From assembly GCF_027887165.1 (NCBI RefSeq), contig NC_077233.1:226634872-226698871 (forward strand): a DNA stretch of 64,000 nt, given 5' to 3'. The number at the start of each line of letters is the position of its first letter. Position 1 is the first letter of the stretch. The position numbers and the translations under genes are program-made. The notes under the pieces are model-generated. The model was not told the origin of the DNA. It saw only the letters and a program-made list of their open reading frames with translations, and did no database searches. This stretch comes from Monodelphis domestica. Taxonomy: Eukaryota > Chordata > Mammalia > Didelphimorphia > Didelphidae. Positions 53,592-64,000 of the stretch are shown here, in pieces.

Positions 53592-53593
53592 TC
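52776..53593. repeat. 818-bp polypyrimidine tract, (CTTCC)n/(CCCTCC)n then (CTTT)n
   Basis: The plus strand is nearly all C and T. It alternates CCCTCC-rich and CCTT-rich blocks to about 53475 and ends with a regular (CTTT)n run (53515-53593). Five long open frames on both strands (up to 343 codons) are by-products of this composition and not genes. Confidence 0.97.
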
Positions 53594-53829
53594 GATAAGG
53601 CAAGCAATATGACACCCATTATACAAGTGAAGTCATGCAAAACATATTTCCATATTAGTCATGTTTTTTTTTTTAAGCAAGAAAAGTAAAGAAACTGAAA
53701 AACAATATACTTCAGTCTGTACTCAGATTTCATCAGTTCTTTCTCTGGAGATGGACACAATTTTCCCTCATGAGTCATTTGGAATTGTCTTGGATTATTG
53801 TATTGATCAAAGTAGCCAAGTCTTTTACT

Positions 53830-54405
53830 ATTATGGTTATAGTGTTCTATATAAACAATGTTCTCCAGATTTTGCTTACTTCATTTTGCATCAGTTCTTG
53901 CCTTTCCAGGCTTTTTCTGAAACCATCTCTCTCATCATTTCTTAGAGCACAATGGCATTCTATCATAATCATATTAACATAGGTTGTCCAGCTATTCTCC
54001 AATTGATGGGCATCTCTCAATATCCAATTCTTTGGCACCACAAAAAGTGGCTGTAAATATTTTTCATACTAATATGTCTTTTCCTCTTTCTTTGATTTTT
54101 TTTTTTTATATGTAGAACTAGTAGTTGTATTTTTGGGTTAAAGGATATGTACTGTATGTACTTTGGGTGTAGTTTCTGTTCTTCAAAATGGTTGTACCAA
54201 TTCACAATTCCACCAACAACGCATTAGTGTATCTATTCCCTTTCAGAATTTGTCATTTTTCTTTTCTATCATGTCAACCAATATGATAAATGTGAGGTGG
54301 TATCTCAGAGTTGTTTTAATTTGCATTTCTCTAATTATTAGTGATTTGGAGGGTTTTTATTTGACTATTGATAGTTTTGATTTTTTCTTGTAGAAGAGAT
54401 TTCAA
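53830..54405 (-). repeat. Old L1 3' region
   Basis: TTTTGCATCAGTTCTTGCC, CTATTCTCCAATTGATGGGC, AAAATGGTTGTACCAATTCA, CCACCAACAACGCATTAGTG, AATGTGAGGTGGTATCTCAG and TTTAATTTGCATTTCTCTAA on plus follow the L1 ORF2 C-terminal order. Confidence 0.8.
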
Positions 54406-56159
54406 ACCTTTCTGTTTAGCTCTATGGCTGTGTGAAACTGGATAAGTAAAATTTAAAATCAGACCAACAATTTAACTTCTAAATTTTTAAGAAATGATCT
54501 TTTGGATAAGATATTTATTGTTTATTCCATATTTCCAGATATCAAAATGAGTTTTCTTATACTACTTTGCAGAAGCTTTCAAATATAATGTAGGGAGCCC
54601 TCTAGCTGATATTTCAGGAGAGCTCAGCAGAAGATGTCCTAGTCAAAGTCCTGTCCTTTACCTACTACCATCATGGTTTTTTCATGATTCAGCTTCTGGG
54701 GAAGCTTGACTTCCCAGTAGTGGAGGTACACTTCCTAATTTTTATATTTATTGGATCATCATTCTCATCTTACCTTTTCTTGGAACAATCCTATTTTTGG
54801 CTCTAGTTCAAAGTTTTCCCAAAAGAGTAAGGAAAGTAAAAGAGGTGCTAATATGAATTCAGTATAGAACAAGCCATTTTATTCCAACTCACAAAGCTAA
54901 AGTAAGTATAAGGGAATCACAGGGTACACTAAGAGAATGATTTAAATAGAATTCTGACACTCAACTTATAGCTGGCCTATAACATATTAGAAGACTGATA
55001 GAAAACCTCATTAAAACTATACAGTTTGGCAGTTCTGCTATTTAGCTGTTTCATATTTCAGTTCTAATGAGCATAGCATTATCTTCTTTTCTAGTCACCC
55101 TACTCTCTCTGAAGTTAACTCTTTCCTTATCACCAGTCTCTTCCTCCTGCTGTTGCTCTTTCTGCAACAATTGACCATTCTGGTGTGTGGTCTAGTCACT
55201 TGAACCAGTTATCTCAATGGTGCTGCTGCTCAGTCACCTAGAGAAAGTTGGAAACACAAGAAAAGACATGTGACACTCTCCTTGTATAGGCTTGACTGGA
55301 TAGAACCCATACCTATGACTATATGGGGTCAAGGTGTAGATAAAGGCATCCACTATATCCTCTACCTAGTTCTTTGAGATTCAGCTCTAAATAATACTCA
55401 TGCTTCAGTCTTAGAAGAAGAAGAGTGATAAGAGATGGGTCATTTCTTTAGGATACCTACAGAACTTTAGTTTAGCAAACAATTGTGGAATCTTAACCCA
55501 GTTATGAGTCATAAAAAGCATTAAGCATGTGATAGATATCTGCATTAATGTAACTATCTTTGTAGACAGGAATTGCAAGTAAGCAAGATCTAAAAAAAAG
55601 TGGAGGGAGGGTACCTGTTATAGTTTTTTTTCTTTGTCCTGTTGCCATTTGGCTCTAGGTAGCTAAGAATAATTTGTATAGCACTAAATAAGTCAGAAGG
55701 CTTGGATTCGAGTTCCTGATCTGTCTCAGCTAATTTTGTGGTTCTTCTGAACAACAATTTTTAAAATCTGTAAAAATGGGAACCAAAAAACTTATGTTAT
55801 ATACTTCATAGGATTATTATGAGGAAAGTACTTTGTAAAACACTTTATATATAAAATGTATATAAAGTTGTTTGTATTATTTATGCAGTGGTCAATCCAT
55901 AGTTATACCTAGAGAGGGTTGTTTTCTCTGAGAAACTAGACAATCAATAGATCTGGTTATATTTATCCCCTTGGCATCTGTGAACAGAAGGATTCTGCTC
56001 TTCCCCACAAAACAATCCTAATGCCTTGCTTTTGACATTCTATAGAGTTAGGAGCAGGAGGAAAGATATGAATAATGATGATGACTGGGTCTTTCTATCT
56101 ACCTCAGGAAGAAGGTTCAGGGGATGTTTCTGATCCTATAATTGATCTGCACAGGACTT
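54406..56159. other. Unassigned, about 1.75 kb
   Basis: No SINE, LINE or LTR pattern that I recognise and no credible exon. Moderately AT-rich. Could be an old repeat below my recognition limit. Confidence 0.3.
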
Positions 56160-56349
56160 TGAGCTACTGTTTCTAACCTGGATTGATTCACCTCTCCTAA
56201 GTCAACCTGGTTCTCTATTCCTCTTTCCCATGGATCCTCTCCCTCCCAGCTCTGAGAGGCTCACCCTACCTTCTGCAAGAAACCTCTCCTGATATCCCCC
56301 AGTGCTAGTGCCATCTAAATGAAAAAGTCAATTAGTATTTATTAAGCAC
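56160..56349 (+). repeat. L2-type end followed by THER-type 5' part
   Basis: TTCTGCAAGAAACCTCTCCT and CAGTGCTAGTGCCATCTAAA (L2), then TCAATTAGTATTTATTAAGC (start of the THER/MON1-type unit). Its continuation (CATATCACCTGGCCTTGTGC) resumes at about 57355. Confidence 0.55.
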
Positions 56350-57348
<999 letters not shown>

Positions 57349-57529
57349 GCATCCACCATATCACCTGGCCTTGTGCTAAGTAAGCCTTGGACTTACAGCT
57401 CTTTTTAGGAGCTCACAATCAGGTAATCAAGGATTATCTCCCAGTCTCTGTCTAGTATGTACATATTCATGTTCAATTGTATCCACCTCTTCATGACCAC
57501 ATCCAGGGGTAGAAGTCATAAATTAGGAT

Positions 57530-57640
57530 GGCCAAACTAGGAGCATGGATGTGGGAGTTGTAGCAATATAGATTTAGACTCAATATAAAGGAAAACTTTC
57601 CAGCAATCAGCTATCCCAAGTGAAATAGACTCCTCTCCCT
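57530..57640 (+). repeat. L3/CR1-like fragment
   Basis: GATTTAGACTCAATATAAAG and GAAAACTTTCCAGCAATCAG match the CR1/L3 3' region seen at 52.4 kb. Confidence 0.5.
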
Positions 57641-57655
57641 CAGTAGGTTTAGTGG

Positions 57656-57756
57656 TCTGCCCAGGGTCACATAGCTAGTAACTCTCTGAGGTTGAATTTG
57701 AATTCACTTCTTGACTCTAGGCTCTGTGCTCTATCCACTGTGCAATCTAGTTGCTT
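57656..57756 (-). mobile_element. SINE-B 5' half
   Basis: CCCAGGGTCACATAGCTAGT CORE and GTGCTCTATCCACTGTGCAA head on plus. A (CTCTGT)n tract begins at its head (57757-57815). Confidence 0.7.
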
Positions 57757-57815
57757 TCTCTCTCTCTGTCTCTGTCTCTCTCTCTGTCTCTGTCTGTCTG
57801 TCTCTGTCTCTCCAC
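57757..57815. repeat. (CTCTGT)n tract
   Basis: Pyrimidine-rich simple repeat followed by a short CA/TA-rich segment to 57870. Confidence 0.9.
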
Positions 57816-59184
57816 ATACACATACACACATATATCACATATGTATTTTATATATAATATATAAAACCTTTGGGGATGCCAAGACCAACCCCTCTACATG
57901 TGTGCTGGATCACATATATTCCTGTCTTCTCCGGCAGAGTATACTTACAATTCATTTCACCCTCTCTTGAATCTTCAACCTCACTGCATCAATTGGTTCT
58001 TTCCCTACCATCTTCAAACTTCCTCAAATCTCCCCCATCCATTAAACAACAACCTTCACTAGACATCCCTTCACATTATCATCTTATATCTCTCCTCCCT
58101 AGAGGCAAAATTTTTGAAAAAGTTTTCTATACTCACTACTTCCTCTTGCTCGCCTCTTCCTCACTCCTCAATGCTTTTCAATTTGACTTTTGACCACATT
58201 AGACAAATGAAACTCATTTCCTCAAAGTGACCAAATCTGTTGATTTTTTAAAAAATTCAAATTATTCTCAACTTTATTGCTTCATTTAACACTATTGACT
58301 ATCCTATTGGCCTAGATCTGTCTCCTCTCTAGTTTTTTATGAGGCTGTTCTCTGCAGGTTTGTAGTAGTCTGACCACCCCAGTCTCTTTTGTTGGTTCCC
58401 AATCCACATCATAGCCCCTTCCTGGGGGTGTTCCTCAAGACTTGGCACTGGGTCGTCTTCTCTTCTCTCTGTATACTGATCGAATAATCATTTCCATGCA
58501 GATGGTTCACAGAAATGAATATCCAATTCCAGCATCTACCTTGGAATTTAGTCCAAATTCACCAAATGCTCATAAGATATTTCATACTGAATGTACCTGA
58601 AATATTTTAAACTCAACATTCTTAGACTCCAACTCATTATCTTTCCCGCTAAACCTTTCCCTTTTCCAAAATTTCCTTTTTCTGTCAAAGGTATCACCAT
58701 CCTTCCAATGCCTCATATTTGTAATCTTGACATTACCCCCATTTCTCTCTGCCTCTGTCTCCCCCCCACCCCTATCACCAATATTCAATTAGATGCCAAA
58801 AATTGCCATTTCTACCTTCACAAAATATTTTACACGTGGCCCTTTCTCTCTACTCACAAACCTTCCACCTGAATGCAGGCCTTCATCATCTCTCAACTAA
58901 AATTATTGCAGCCACCTCCTAACTGGGCTCCCTGTTGAAAGCCTCTCACTACTCTGGTTCATCCTACCTACACATTGAATGGTAAAGTGATTTTTCTATA
59001 AGAGCATGTGTAACCATTTGATTTCTCTCTTTAATCAACTCCAGGTGCTTCCTGTTACCTCTAGGACAATAAACTTCTCTGTTTAGCTTTTAAAGTCTAC
59101 ATAACTTAGCTCCAAACTATTTTTGCAATCTCAGTGGACACTACTCTTCCATTTTGTTAACCAGCCATACTGACCTTTGTTCTT

Positions 59185-59665
59185 TTCTTTGAACCCTTGC
59201 CATCTGTCTTAGAATTGTAATTGTAAATTAATATCCAATAACTCCTAGCATTACATTTTATAAAATTTATTAATAATCACTTGAAGTAGAAGAATTAAAA
59301 GAACAAAAGTAAAAGCCTGAGTAAAAGCCACATAAGTGAAATTCTCTTGCCTGCCACTCACCCCACTTCCACAAACTGTGTTCCCCGGGAAAAAAGAGAG
59401 AGAAGGTCAGGCAACATCAAAATATATACTCCCTACATAAGGACGTAGGTAAACAAGTAAATGGGATGCTGGGATTTAGAGTCCTGGGGAGCAAAATTCT
59501 AATTATACAGAATTATATTAAGTATAGATTATAAGGCAGAAGAGCAGATAGGTAACTTATCCAAGGTCACACATCTAGGAAGTATCTGAAGCCACATTTG
59601 AACCCAGGTCTTCCTGACTCTAGACCTGGCTTGAAATCCACTGAACCACCTAGCTGCCTTTTGGT
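59185..59665 (-). mobile_element. SINE-A split by a short LTR
   Basis: CTTTGTTCTT at 59175-59184 and 59666-59675 is its TSD in L2 sequence. The tail (GAACCCTTGCCATCTGTCTT) is separated from the CORE and head (AAGGTCACACATCTAGGAAG, TGAACCACCTAGCTGCC) by 293 bp of LTR. Confidence 0.9.
59217..59509 (-). mobile_element. Short solo LTR (ERV family S), copy 2, with TSD
   Basis: GAATT at 59212-59216 and 59510-59514 is a perfect 5-bp duplication. Read on minus it starts TGTATAATTAGAATTTTG and contains AATCCCAGCATCCC and GATTATTAATAAATTTTATA close to the 3' end, collinear with the copy at 47253-47496. No internal genes. Confidence 0.82.
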
Positions 59666-59854
59666 CTTTGTTCTTCATATAAGAACACTCTATCTCTTGA
59701 CTTCATGCCTTTATATATTCTCTCATGCCTGGAATGAACTCCCTCCTTACTTTTACTTCTTTGAGTCTCTTCCTTTAAGATGAAGCTCAAGAACCAACTT
59801 CTACATGAAACCCTTCCTTATCCTCCCAAATGCTAGTGCCTTCTGTAATATTTA

Positions 59855-60724
59855 TTGGGAAAGATGGGTGGATATGAAGAACAGGGGATATGGAATGTTT
59901 GTAGCAGGGAATGGAGGAGTTGGAGTGAGAGAGTGAATATGGCTGCTGGTGAGGCAAAGGAGAGAGATGCACCCTGCCGAGAGGCTATTTTTGAACAAAA
60001 TGGGATGTCCAAGAAATGAGCCACTTATGATGGCCTGCAGGGATATCTTCTCTATGGATTGATGCTGAAGATGCCTCAGAGCAGGTAAACATGGACCCTC
60101 CTGAGGGACAAGCCTTTCCCCAGACTTCCGATAAGGATGGTTTGTAGTTGAATGACTGTCCTGAGGTTTAGCTCCCACTATGCCCCCTGAAAAGATAATC
60201 CTCTTATCTGACCACAATATTCAAATAAGATAAATTTTAACCAGCTCATATTGGAGAGGTATCAGGGAAGAGGGAAGAGGGATTTCTCTAGATAAGATTT
60301 GAGTCTCTCTCAGAATTGGAGCTGAGGGCAGGCCTCACAGACTGGTGAAGGGTTTCTCATATTCCTGTCTATGCTATATCTGTGCTAGTTTTCTTAATTT
60401 CAAAATCTTAGTAGTAGACAGCAAGCAACAAGAAATTTCTGACCTTCAGAGCTGATTAGGCCTGTCTCTTTGGGCTGAAGAAAATAGAGGCACTTCTATC
60501 TAGAGACGAAAGAGCAACCACCCCTCCCACTTCCCATGCCAGGAAAGAAGTACTAGTCACAAGACCAACTGCCACTCCCAGTTGCCCCTTCCCCCACCAA
60601 CTGTCAGTCTTGTCAATTTCTTCTCTCTCTAATATTCCCACTGTTGCTTGTTCCAACACAGTGGCAGAAAGTCCAGAACTTGTTTTAGTTTTTTTTTCCA
60701 CACTTCCTTCCAAACTACCATACA
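59855..60724 (-). mobile_element. About 870-bp LTR-like element with TSD
   Basis: It interrupts L2 sequence and is flanked by TTTA (59851-59854 and 60725-60728; ATTTA if one base further in is counted). On minus it starts TGTATGGTAGTTTGGAAGG. Two open frames (60725-60456, 89 codons; 60217-59852, 121 codons) have no domain that I recognise. I treat them as chance frames in LTR DNA. The 3' terminus (CATCTTTCCCAA) is not a canonical CA, so the class is uncertain. Confidence 0.5.
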
Positions 60725-60930
60725 TTTAACTACTTTGAATATATTTGTATTTATTTTCTTTATATTTAAGCTGAATATATTTATACATGTACTTGTTTCC
60801 ATTAGAATGTAAGCTTGGTGTGAGTAGGAATTGCTTCATTTTTCCACTTGTATTTATCTTGAATGCCTGATTCATAGAGGGGGCTTAATAAATGCTTATT
60901 TGCTGATTGATTGATTGATAAATGACTTGA

Positions 60931-61270
60931 GGCTCCACTCCAGACATATTGTACTGTACCAAAGAAACCTCTCTCCTGGAAGCTCATTCCAGATCTAGAA
61001 TTCACAAATTTCCCATTGTCTCTGATTGGATGACTTCCCACAATCTCCATTTAAGGAGATACCCAGGCAAGTCACATCTCATTCTCTCTAGACTGCACAT
61101 TAGACTTTCTCTACCATGCCTCATTCCCACATAACCCACTTTCAGCTTTCTTTCATGTATTTCTTCCCCCATTAGAAAGTAAGATCCCTCAGGGCAGGGA
61201 CTGTCTCTCAGCTCTAGCATAGTGCCTGGCACATAAATGCTTAATAAAAGCTTGTTGACTGATTAACTTG
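60931..61270 (+). repeat. L2-type 3' end, second copy
   Basis: ATTAGAAAGTAAGATCCCTC, AGGGCAGGGACTGTCTCTCA, TAGTGCCTGGCACATAAATG, AAAAGCTTGTTGACTGATT. Confidence 0.7.
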
Positions 61271-61314
61271 TAAACCTTACAAAACCATGTAAATGCCAAC
61301 TATTAAATAAAGCA

Positions 61315-61490
61315 GTGTGGTATAGTGAGTGAAAGTGAGCCCCAAAGATCTCCTGCCAGCATATATGGACCAAGCATAACTGAGCAAGTCACTTAATCTC
61401 TCAGTTTAGCTGTCTAGGCCAGTGGCGTCAAACTCAAATAGAAATGGGCCCCCGAATGGTCTATAAGAATTTAGGTAAGTTGACAGATAA
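61315..61490 (+). repeat. MIR fragment then hAT-like terminus
   Basis: AGCAAGTCACTTAATCTCTC is MIR CORE. CCAGTGGCGTCAAACTCAAA is a hAT-style terminal inverted repeat with a short body (GAAATGGGCCCCCGAATGG). Confidence 0.5.
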
Positions 61491-62394
61491 TGTCTCCCAG
61501 CCTCTGTCTGTATAGCCACCGGAACAACCAGCTGAAAAAGTGAAAAGTTTAGTCAATCAGCTGATTGCTTTGTGTACCCAACACCTATCAGCAGGAGCTG
61601 ACAACAGGTAAATGCCTTGAGGTGCTAGGACAGAGGACCCAGCAGGATGTAAACACACTTGTCAGATGCTGTAACCAGAAGTCAGCCATGGTCTGAGGAG
61701 CCTGCTTTCACCAAGAGAGTGAAGAAAGATGGTGGCACACAGGTATGGAGGGAGATTCACTGGGCTGTGCAATCAAGCATGTCATCCAAGTCCTGTGGGA
61801 TGGACTTAGCCCCTGATATCACATCTCTGGTCCCTGTCAGTCCTGAAACCTAGGATCCTCAGATGTAGCCTGGATGCATTTAAAAACAGTTGCAAAGCAA
61901 CTTCCTCCTAAGCCTGATTGCTTGTCTAGACATCTGTAAACTCTCTCTGACTGACCCTGTCTCCTTGTGTTTATGAACTGACTTGCTGAAGGGATTTTGG
62001 TTTGACTGCTAAGCTTGTTTGTTACCACAGTTAGGAATACCACCTTCAGGTTATTGCCTAACAACCTCCCCTACTTCCCCCCAACCTTCCCCATCATGAC
62101 AGTAAGAGATAGAACGGCTCAGGGAGAAAAGCTGTAGTCTTGTCCTCATTAGTTGCCATCTCAGTTGAAGGCAGTTAGCAGGGGCTAGTAAATATTACTG
62201 CCAGGGACTCTTTGGATGTTGACAATTTAATCAGCTGCCTTTTTTAGCCTTACTGAGTAGGGTTATTGTAGAGTGAATTTGTGGGCAATTTCTCAGTAGT
62301 GAGTTCACCAATAGGGTACAAGTTGTACTTATACATATTTATCTCTGTGCTTGCCAGAAGATAGCCCATGAAAAGACCATGTGAAACAAGGAAA
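61491..62394. other. Unassigned, partly repeat-poor
   Basis: 61500-62100 is GC-balanced and could be an LTR (TGACAG occurs at both edges, about 61481 and 62098), but no LTR signals are clear. 62150-62390 is complex single-copy-looking DNA (GTTGACAATTTAATCAGCTG). Frames at 61659-61853 and 61837-62064 have no domain. Confidence 0.3.
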
Positions 62395-62504
62395 TTACAA
62401 AGTCAAAAGGAACCAGAGAGCTCATTTTGTCCATTCTCCTCATTTTACATATGAGAAAACTGGAGATCAAGGAGGTTAAATGACTTATCCAAAGTCACAC
62501 AGGA
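62395..62504 (-). repeat. MIR-type fragment
   Basis: TTACATATGAGAAAACTGGA, ATGACTTATCCAAAGTCACA on plus, cut by the SINE-A. Confidence 0.65.
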
Positions 62505-62666
62505 TTTTTTTTTTTTAAAGCCCTTACCTAAGTATTGGTTCCATGGTAGAAGAGCAACATAGCAAGGCAACTGGGGATACATAGCTAGGAAGTGTCTAAG
62601 ACCAAATTTGAACCAGTGTCCTCCCGACTCCACACCTGAAGCTCTATCCATTATGCTACCTAGCTA
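62505..62666 (-). mobile_element. SINE-A
   Basis: T-run, AGCCCTTACCTAAGTATTGG tail, ATACATAGCTAGGAAGTGTC CORE, CATTATGCTACCTAGCTA head. Confidence 0.82.
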
Positions 62667-62667
62667 C

Positions 62668-62790
62668 AGTAAATTGAAGTCAATCAATAAGCATATTTAG
62701 AGGCTATTATGTGCCAGATACTTTGCTGGGTGCTGGGGATACAAAGACAAGAAAGAAATAACTCTTGAATTCCAAAAATTTATAGGAGAC
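62668..62790 (+). repeat. THER/MON1-type unit
   Basis: CAATCAATAAGCATATTTAG, TTATGTGCCAGATACTTTGC, GGTGCTGGGGATACAAAGAC. Confidence 0.6.
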
Positions 62791-62889
62791 TTGAACTCAG
62801 TTCTACTGATTCCAAAAATAATGAGTTTAAAAATGTCTGTTGATTGATTGGTTAATTTCACCTACAAAAATCCTCTGCTGCAGTGTCTA

Positions 62890-63050
62890 GAAACTAGTCT
62901 GTGGTATGAGTTTTTGTGTTCCTTTTTGGATCACCCCATTAGAATTATGTTCCAAAAGAATATAAGGAAATCTCTTAGGAAAGAGTCTGTTTTTGCTTTT
63001 ATATTTTAATTCCCAGCATCTGGCAAACATAATACATGAACAGGATCATA
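62890..63050 (+). repeat. L2-type 3' end
   Basis: AATATAAGGAAATCTCTTAG, TTAATTCCCAGCATCTGGCA. Confidence 0.45.
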
Positions 63051-63059
63051 TGCCAAGGG

Positions 63060-63215
63060 CTAGAAGGCACCTTGGAGGTCATTTAGCTCAGCTGCTTTAT
63101 TTTATAGATGAGGAAACTGAGGCCCAGAGCAGTTAAATGACTTGCCCAAAATCAGAGGTCATCAGGGATAGGATTTGAACTCAGGTCCTCTGATTCAGGT
63201 GCTTTTCTACTATTC
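63060..63215 (-). repeat. MIR-type SINE
   Basis: GATGAGGAAACTGAGGCCCA, AATGACTTGCCCAAAATCAG, TTTGAACTCAGGTCCTCTGA on plus. Confidence 0.75.
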
Positions 63216-63715
63216 TCTCCTGCCTCAATTTATTCACCGAATTTGCATAGAGTTATGAGCCTTGTTTCTATATTCTTGCCTCTCTCCCAAAAACAGCAGC
63301 ATCTATCCAGACCCAAATGCCATTGGTAGGAGAGCATGGAATCAATCTCAGCTTTGGGACCCTATCCTGGTGCTGAACTATCCTGATTAGGGAGTTGGGG
63401 GAGTAAATGAATGAAAATTAACCTAACCCACTATATCTAGCCAGTCCCAGATCCTCCTCAGCATGCCATACAGTCATGCACTTGGATGCCAGTACCTTAC
63501 CTGGTGTGGATACCCTTACTCTTGCCCTGCTTCTATTTTCCACCTCATAATTGTGCTTTGGGAACAGTAGTATTCAAATCAAAGCTACCATTGCCAGTGA
63601 AAAGATCACAGCTCTCTTTTGCCCTTCAGCATTGGACTAAATTCATGTCACTGTCAAGAACTAAAACTCCCTTCCTTGGTTACTATTTGGCCATTTGTGT
63701 TCTATTTCCCCTAAT
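63216..63715. other. Unassigned sequence
   Basis: No gene or repeat recognised. The 113-codon frame 63486-63827 runs into a THER unit and has no domain. Confidence 0.3.
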
Positions 63716-63835
63716 AGGCTCAATCAATCAGCAAACATTTGTTAAATATTTAACTTCCAGTCTATGCCTAGTGGGTAGGGATAAAAAGAACAAGCAAGAC
63801 CAGTCCCTCTGCTCAAGAAGCTTATAATCTAGTTG
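63716..63835 (+). repeat. THER/MON1-type unit
   Basis: CAATCAATCAGCAAACATTT, GGGATAAAAAGAACAAGCAA, CTCAAGAAGCTTATAATCTA. Confidence 0.6.
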
Positions 63836-63925
63836 GGGAGGACAACTTTTTGTGAATATAGGAAAATACAAAATATATAAGATGTGAATTCCTTGAGGGA
63901 AGGTATAGTCTCATTGTATTTGCAT

Positions 63926-64000
63926 TTTTTAAAAACCTTACCTTTTGTCTTAGAAATGATACTAAGTTTTGGTTCCAAGGTAGAAAGAAGAACAGTAAGG
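63926..64000 (-). mobile_element. SINE-A, cut by the window end
   Basis: T-run, AAAACCTTACCTTTTGTCTT tail and TTCCAAGGTAGAAAG. The head lies outside the window. Confidence 0.78.

Larger units (their letters stand above)
57870..60930 (+). repeat. L2/L3-type LINE, interrupted twice
   Basis: 57870-59184 holds decayed reverse-transcriptase C-terminal sequence (CACTATTGACTATCCTATTG, GGGTGTTCCTCAAGACTTGG, ATGCAGATGGTTCACAGAAA, CAACATTCTTAGACTCCAAC, CCTAACTGGGCTCCCTGTTG). It resumes at 59666-59854 (AGAACACTCTATCTCTTGAC, ATGCCTGGAATGAACTCCCT, CAAATGCTAGTGCCTTCTGT) and ends at 60725-60930 (ATTAGAATGTAAGCTTGGTG, AATAAATGCTTATTTGCTGA, TTGATTGATTGA). The interruptions are a SINE-A/LTR pair and an LTR. 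Confidence 0.75.

Noticed and set aside
52658..53689. Very long open frames (343, 305, 296 and 186 codons) rich in Pro/Ser/Leu/Phe or Lys/Arg/Glu/Gly
   Set aside because: They lie on both strands of the same pyrimidine tract and in overlapping frames. Pure C/T or G/A sequence contains almost no stop codons, so these are composition artefacts.
59852..60725. Two minus-strand frames (121 and 89 codons) as possible retroviral genes
   Set aside because: No motif of gag, pol or env that I can point to, and the block has the size and boundaries of an LTR. Kept only as a point to check.

Overview
The window looks like marsupial (metatherian) nuclear DNA. It is AT-rich and intron-poor in signal, and it is dominated by marsupial-type repeats. 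These are L1 copies in several age classes; two abundant CORE-SINE families (called SINE-A and SINE-B here; SINE-A resembles WSINE1/SINE1 and SINE-B resembles Mar1 with an RTE-type tail); old MIR/THER and L2/L3 (CR1-like) remnants; a decayed RTE (BovB-like) LINE; a HAL1 half-L1; hAT-like non-autonomous DNA elements; and at least five or six solo LTRs of endogenous retroviruses. Family names are from memory of sequence patterns and no library search was run. I could not recognise any multi-exon host gene, tRNA, rRNA, snRNA, CRISPR array or bacterial-type feature. The window is best read as intergenic or deep intronic.

Layout. 1-10.5 kb: a 5'-truncated young L1 (2157-3575, minus, with a 15-16 bp target-site duplication, TSD), an LTR (about 4712-5275) inside an old L1, MIR/L2 debris, and a hAT-like element carrying a SINE-B. 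10.5-19.16 kb: a nearly complete L1 on the minus strand (5' UTR with monomer-like repeats, ORF1, an unusually long purine-rich inter-ORF spacer, ORF2, 3' UTR). Inside its ORF2 sits a processed retrocopy of C15orf40 (DUF167/UPF0235 family), flanked by an 11-bp TSD. Its 120-codon reading frame is fully open, and a 0.5-kb L1-5'-end-like element is inserted in its presumed 3' UTR. 19.16-22.3 kb: an RTE LINE (minus) interrupted by a solo LTR with a perfect ACTG duplication and by a 0.5-kb repeat that recurs at 42.5 kb. 22.3-33.6 kb: SINEs, MIRs, an L2, a 360-bp polypyrimidine tract, and a repeat-free AT-rich block at 28.68-29.48 kb that is the best candidate conserved non-coding element. 33.6-37.3 kb: a nested stack, with L2 split by HAL1 and HAL1 split by SINE-A and by an LTR related to the 20.9-kb one. 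37.3-52.6 kb: old L1s, SINEs, a short L1 with a 15-bp TSD, several repeat-poor blocks, and a short LTR inside a SINE-B. 52.6-57.4 kb: an 818-bp polypyrimidine tract and an LTR carrying a GA/GAAA microsatellite. 57.9-60.9 kb: an L2/L3 split by a SINE-A (itself split by a short LTR) and by a roughly 870-bp LTR. 60.9-64 kb: L2, MIR and SINE debris.

The only sequence with a credible cellular protein reading frame is the C15orf40 retrocopy. Everything else that encodes protein-like sequence is LINE-derived and mostly broken. The most useful information here is chronological: the nests give a relative order of transposon activity, and the repeat-poor blocks are where regulatory function, if any, should be sought.
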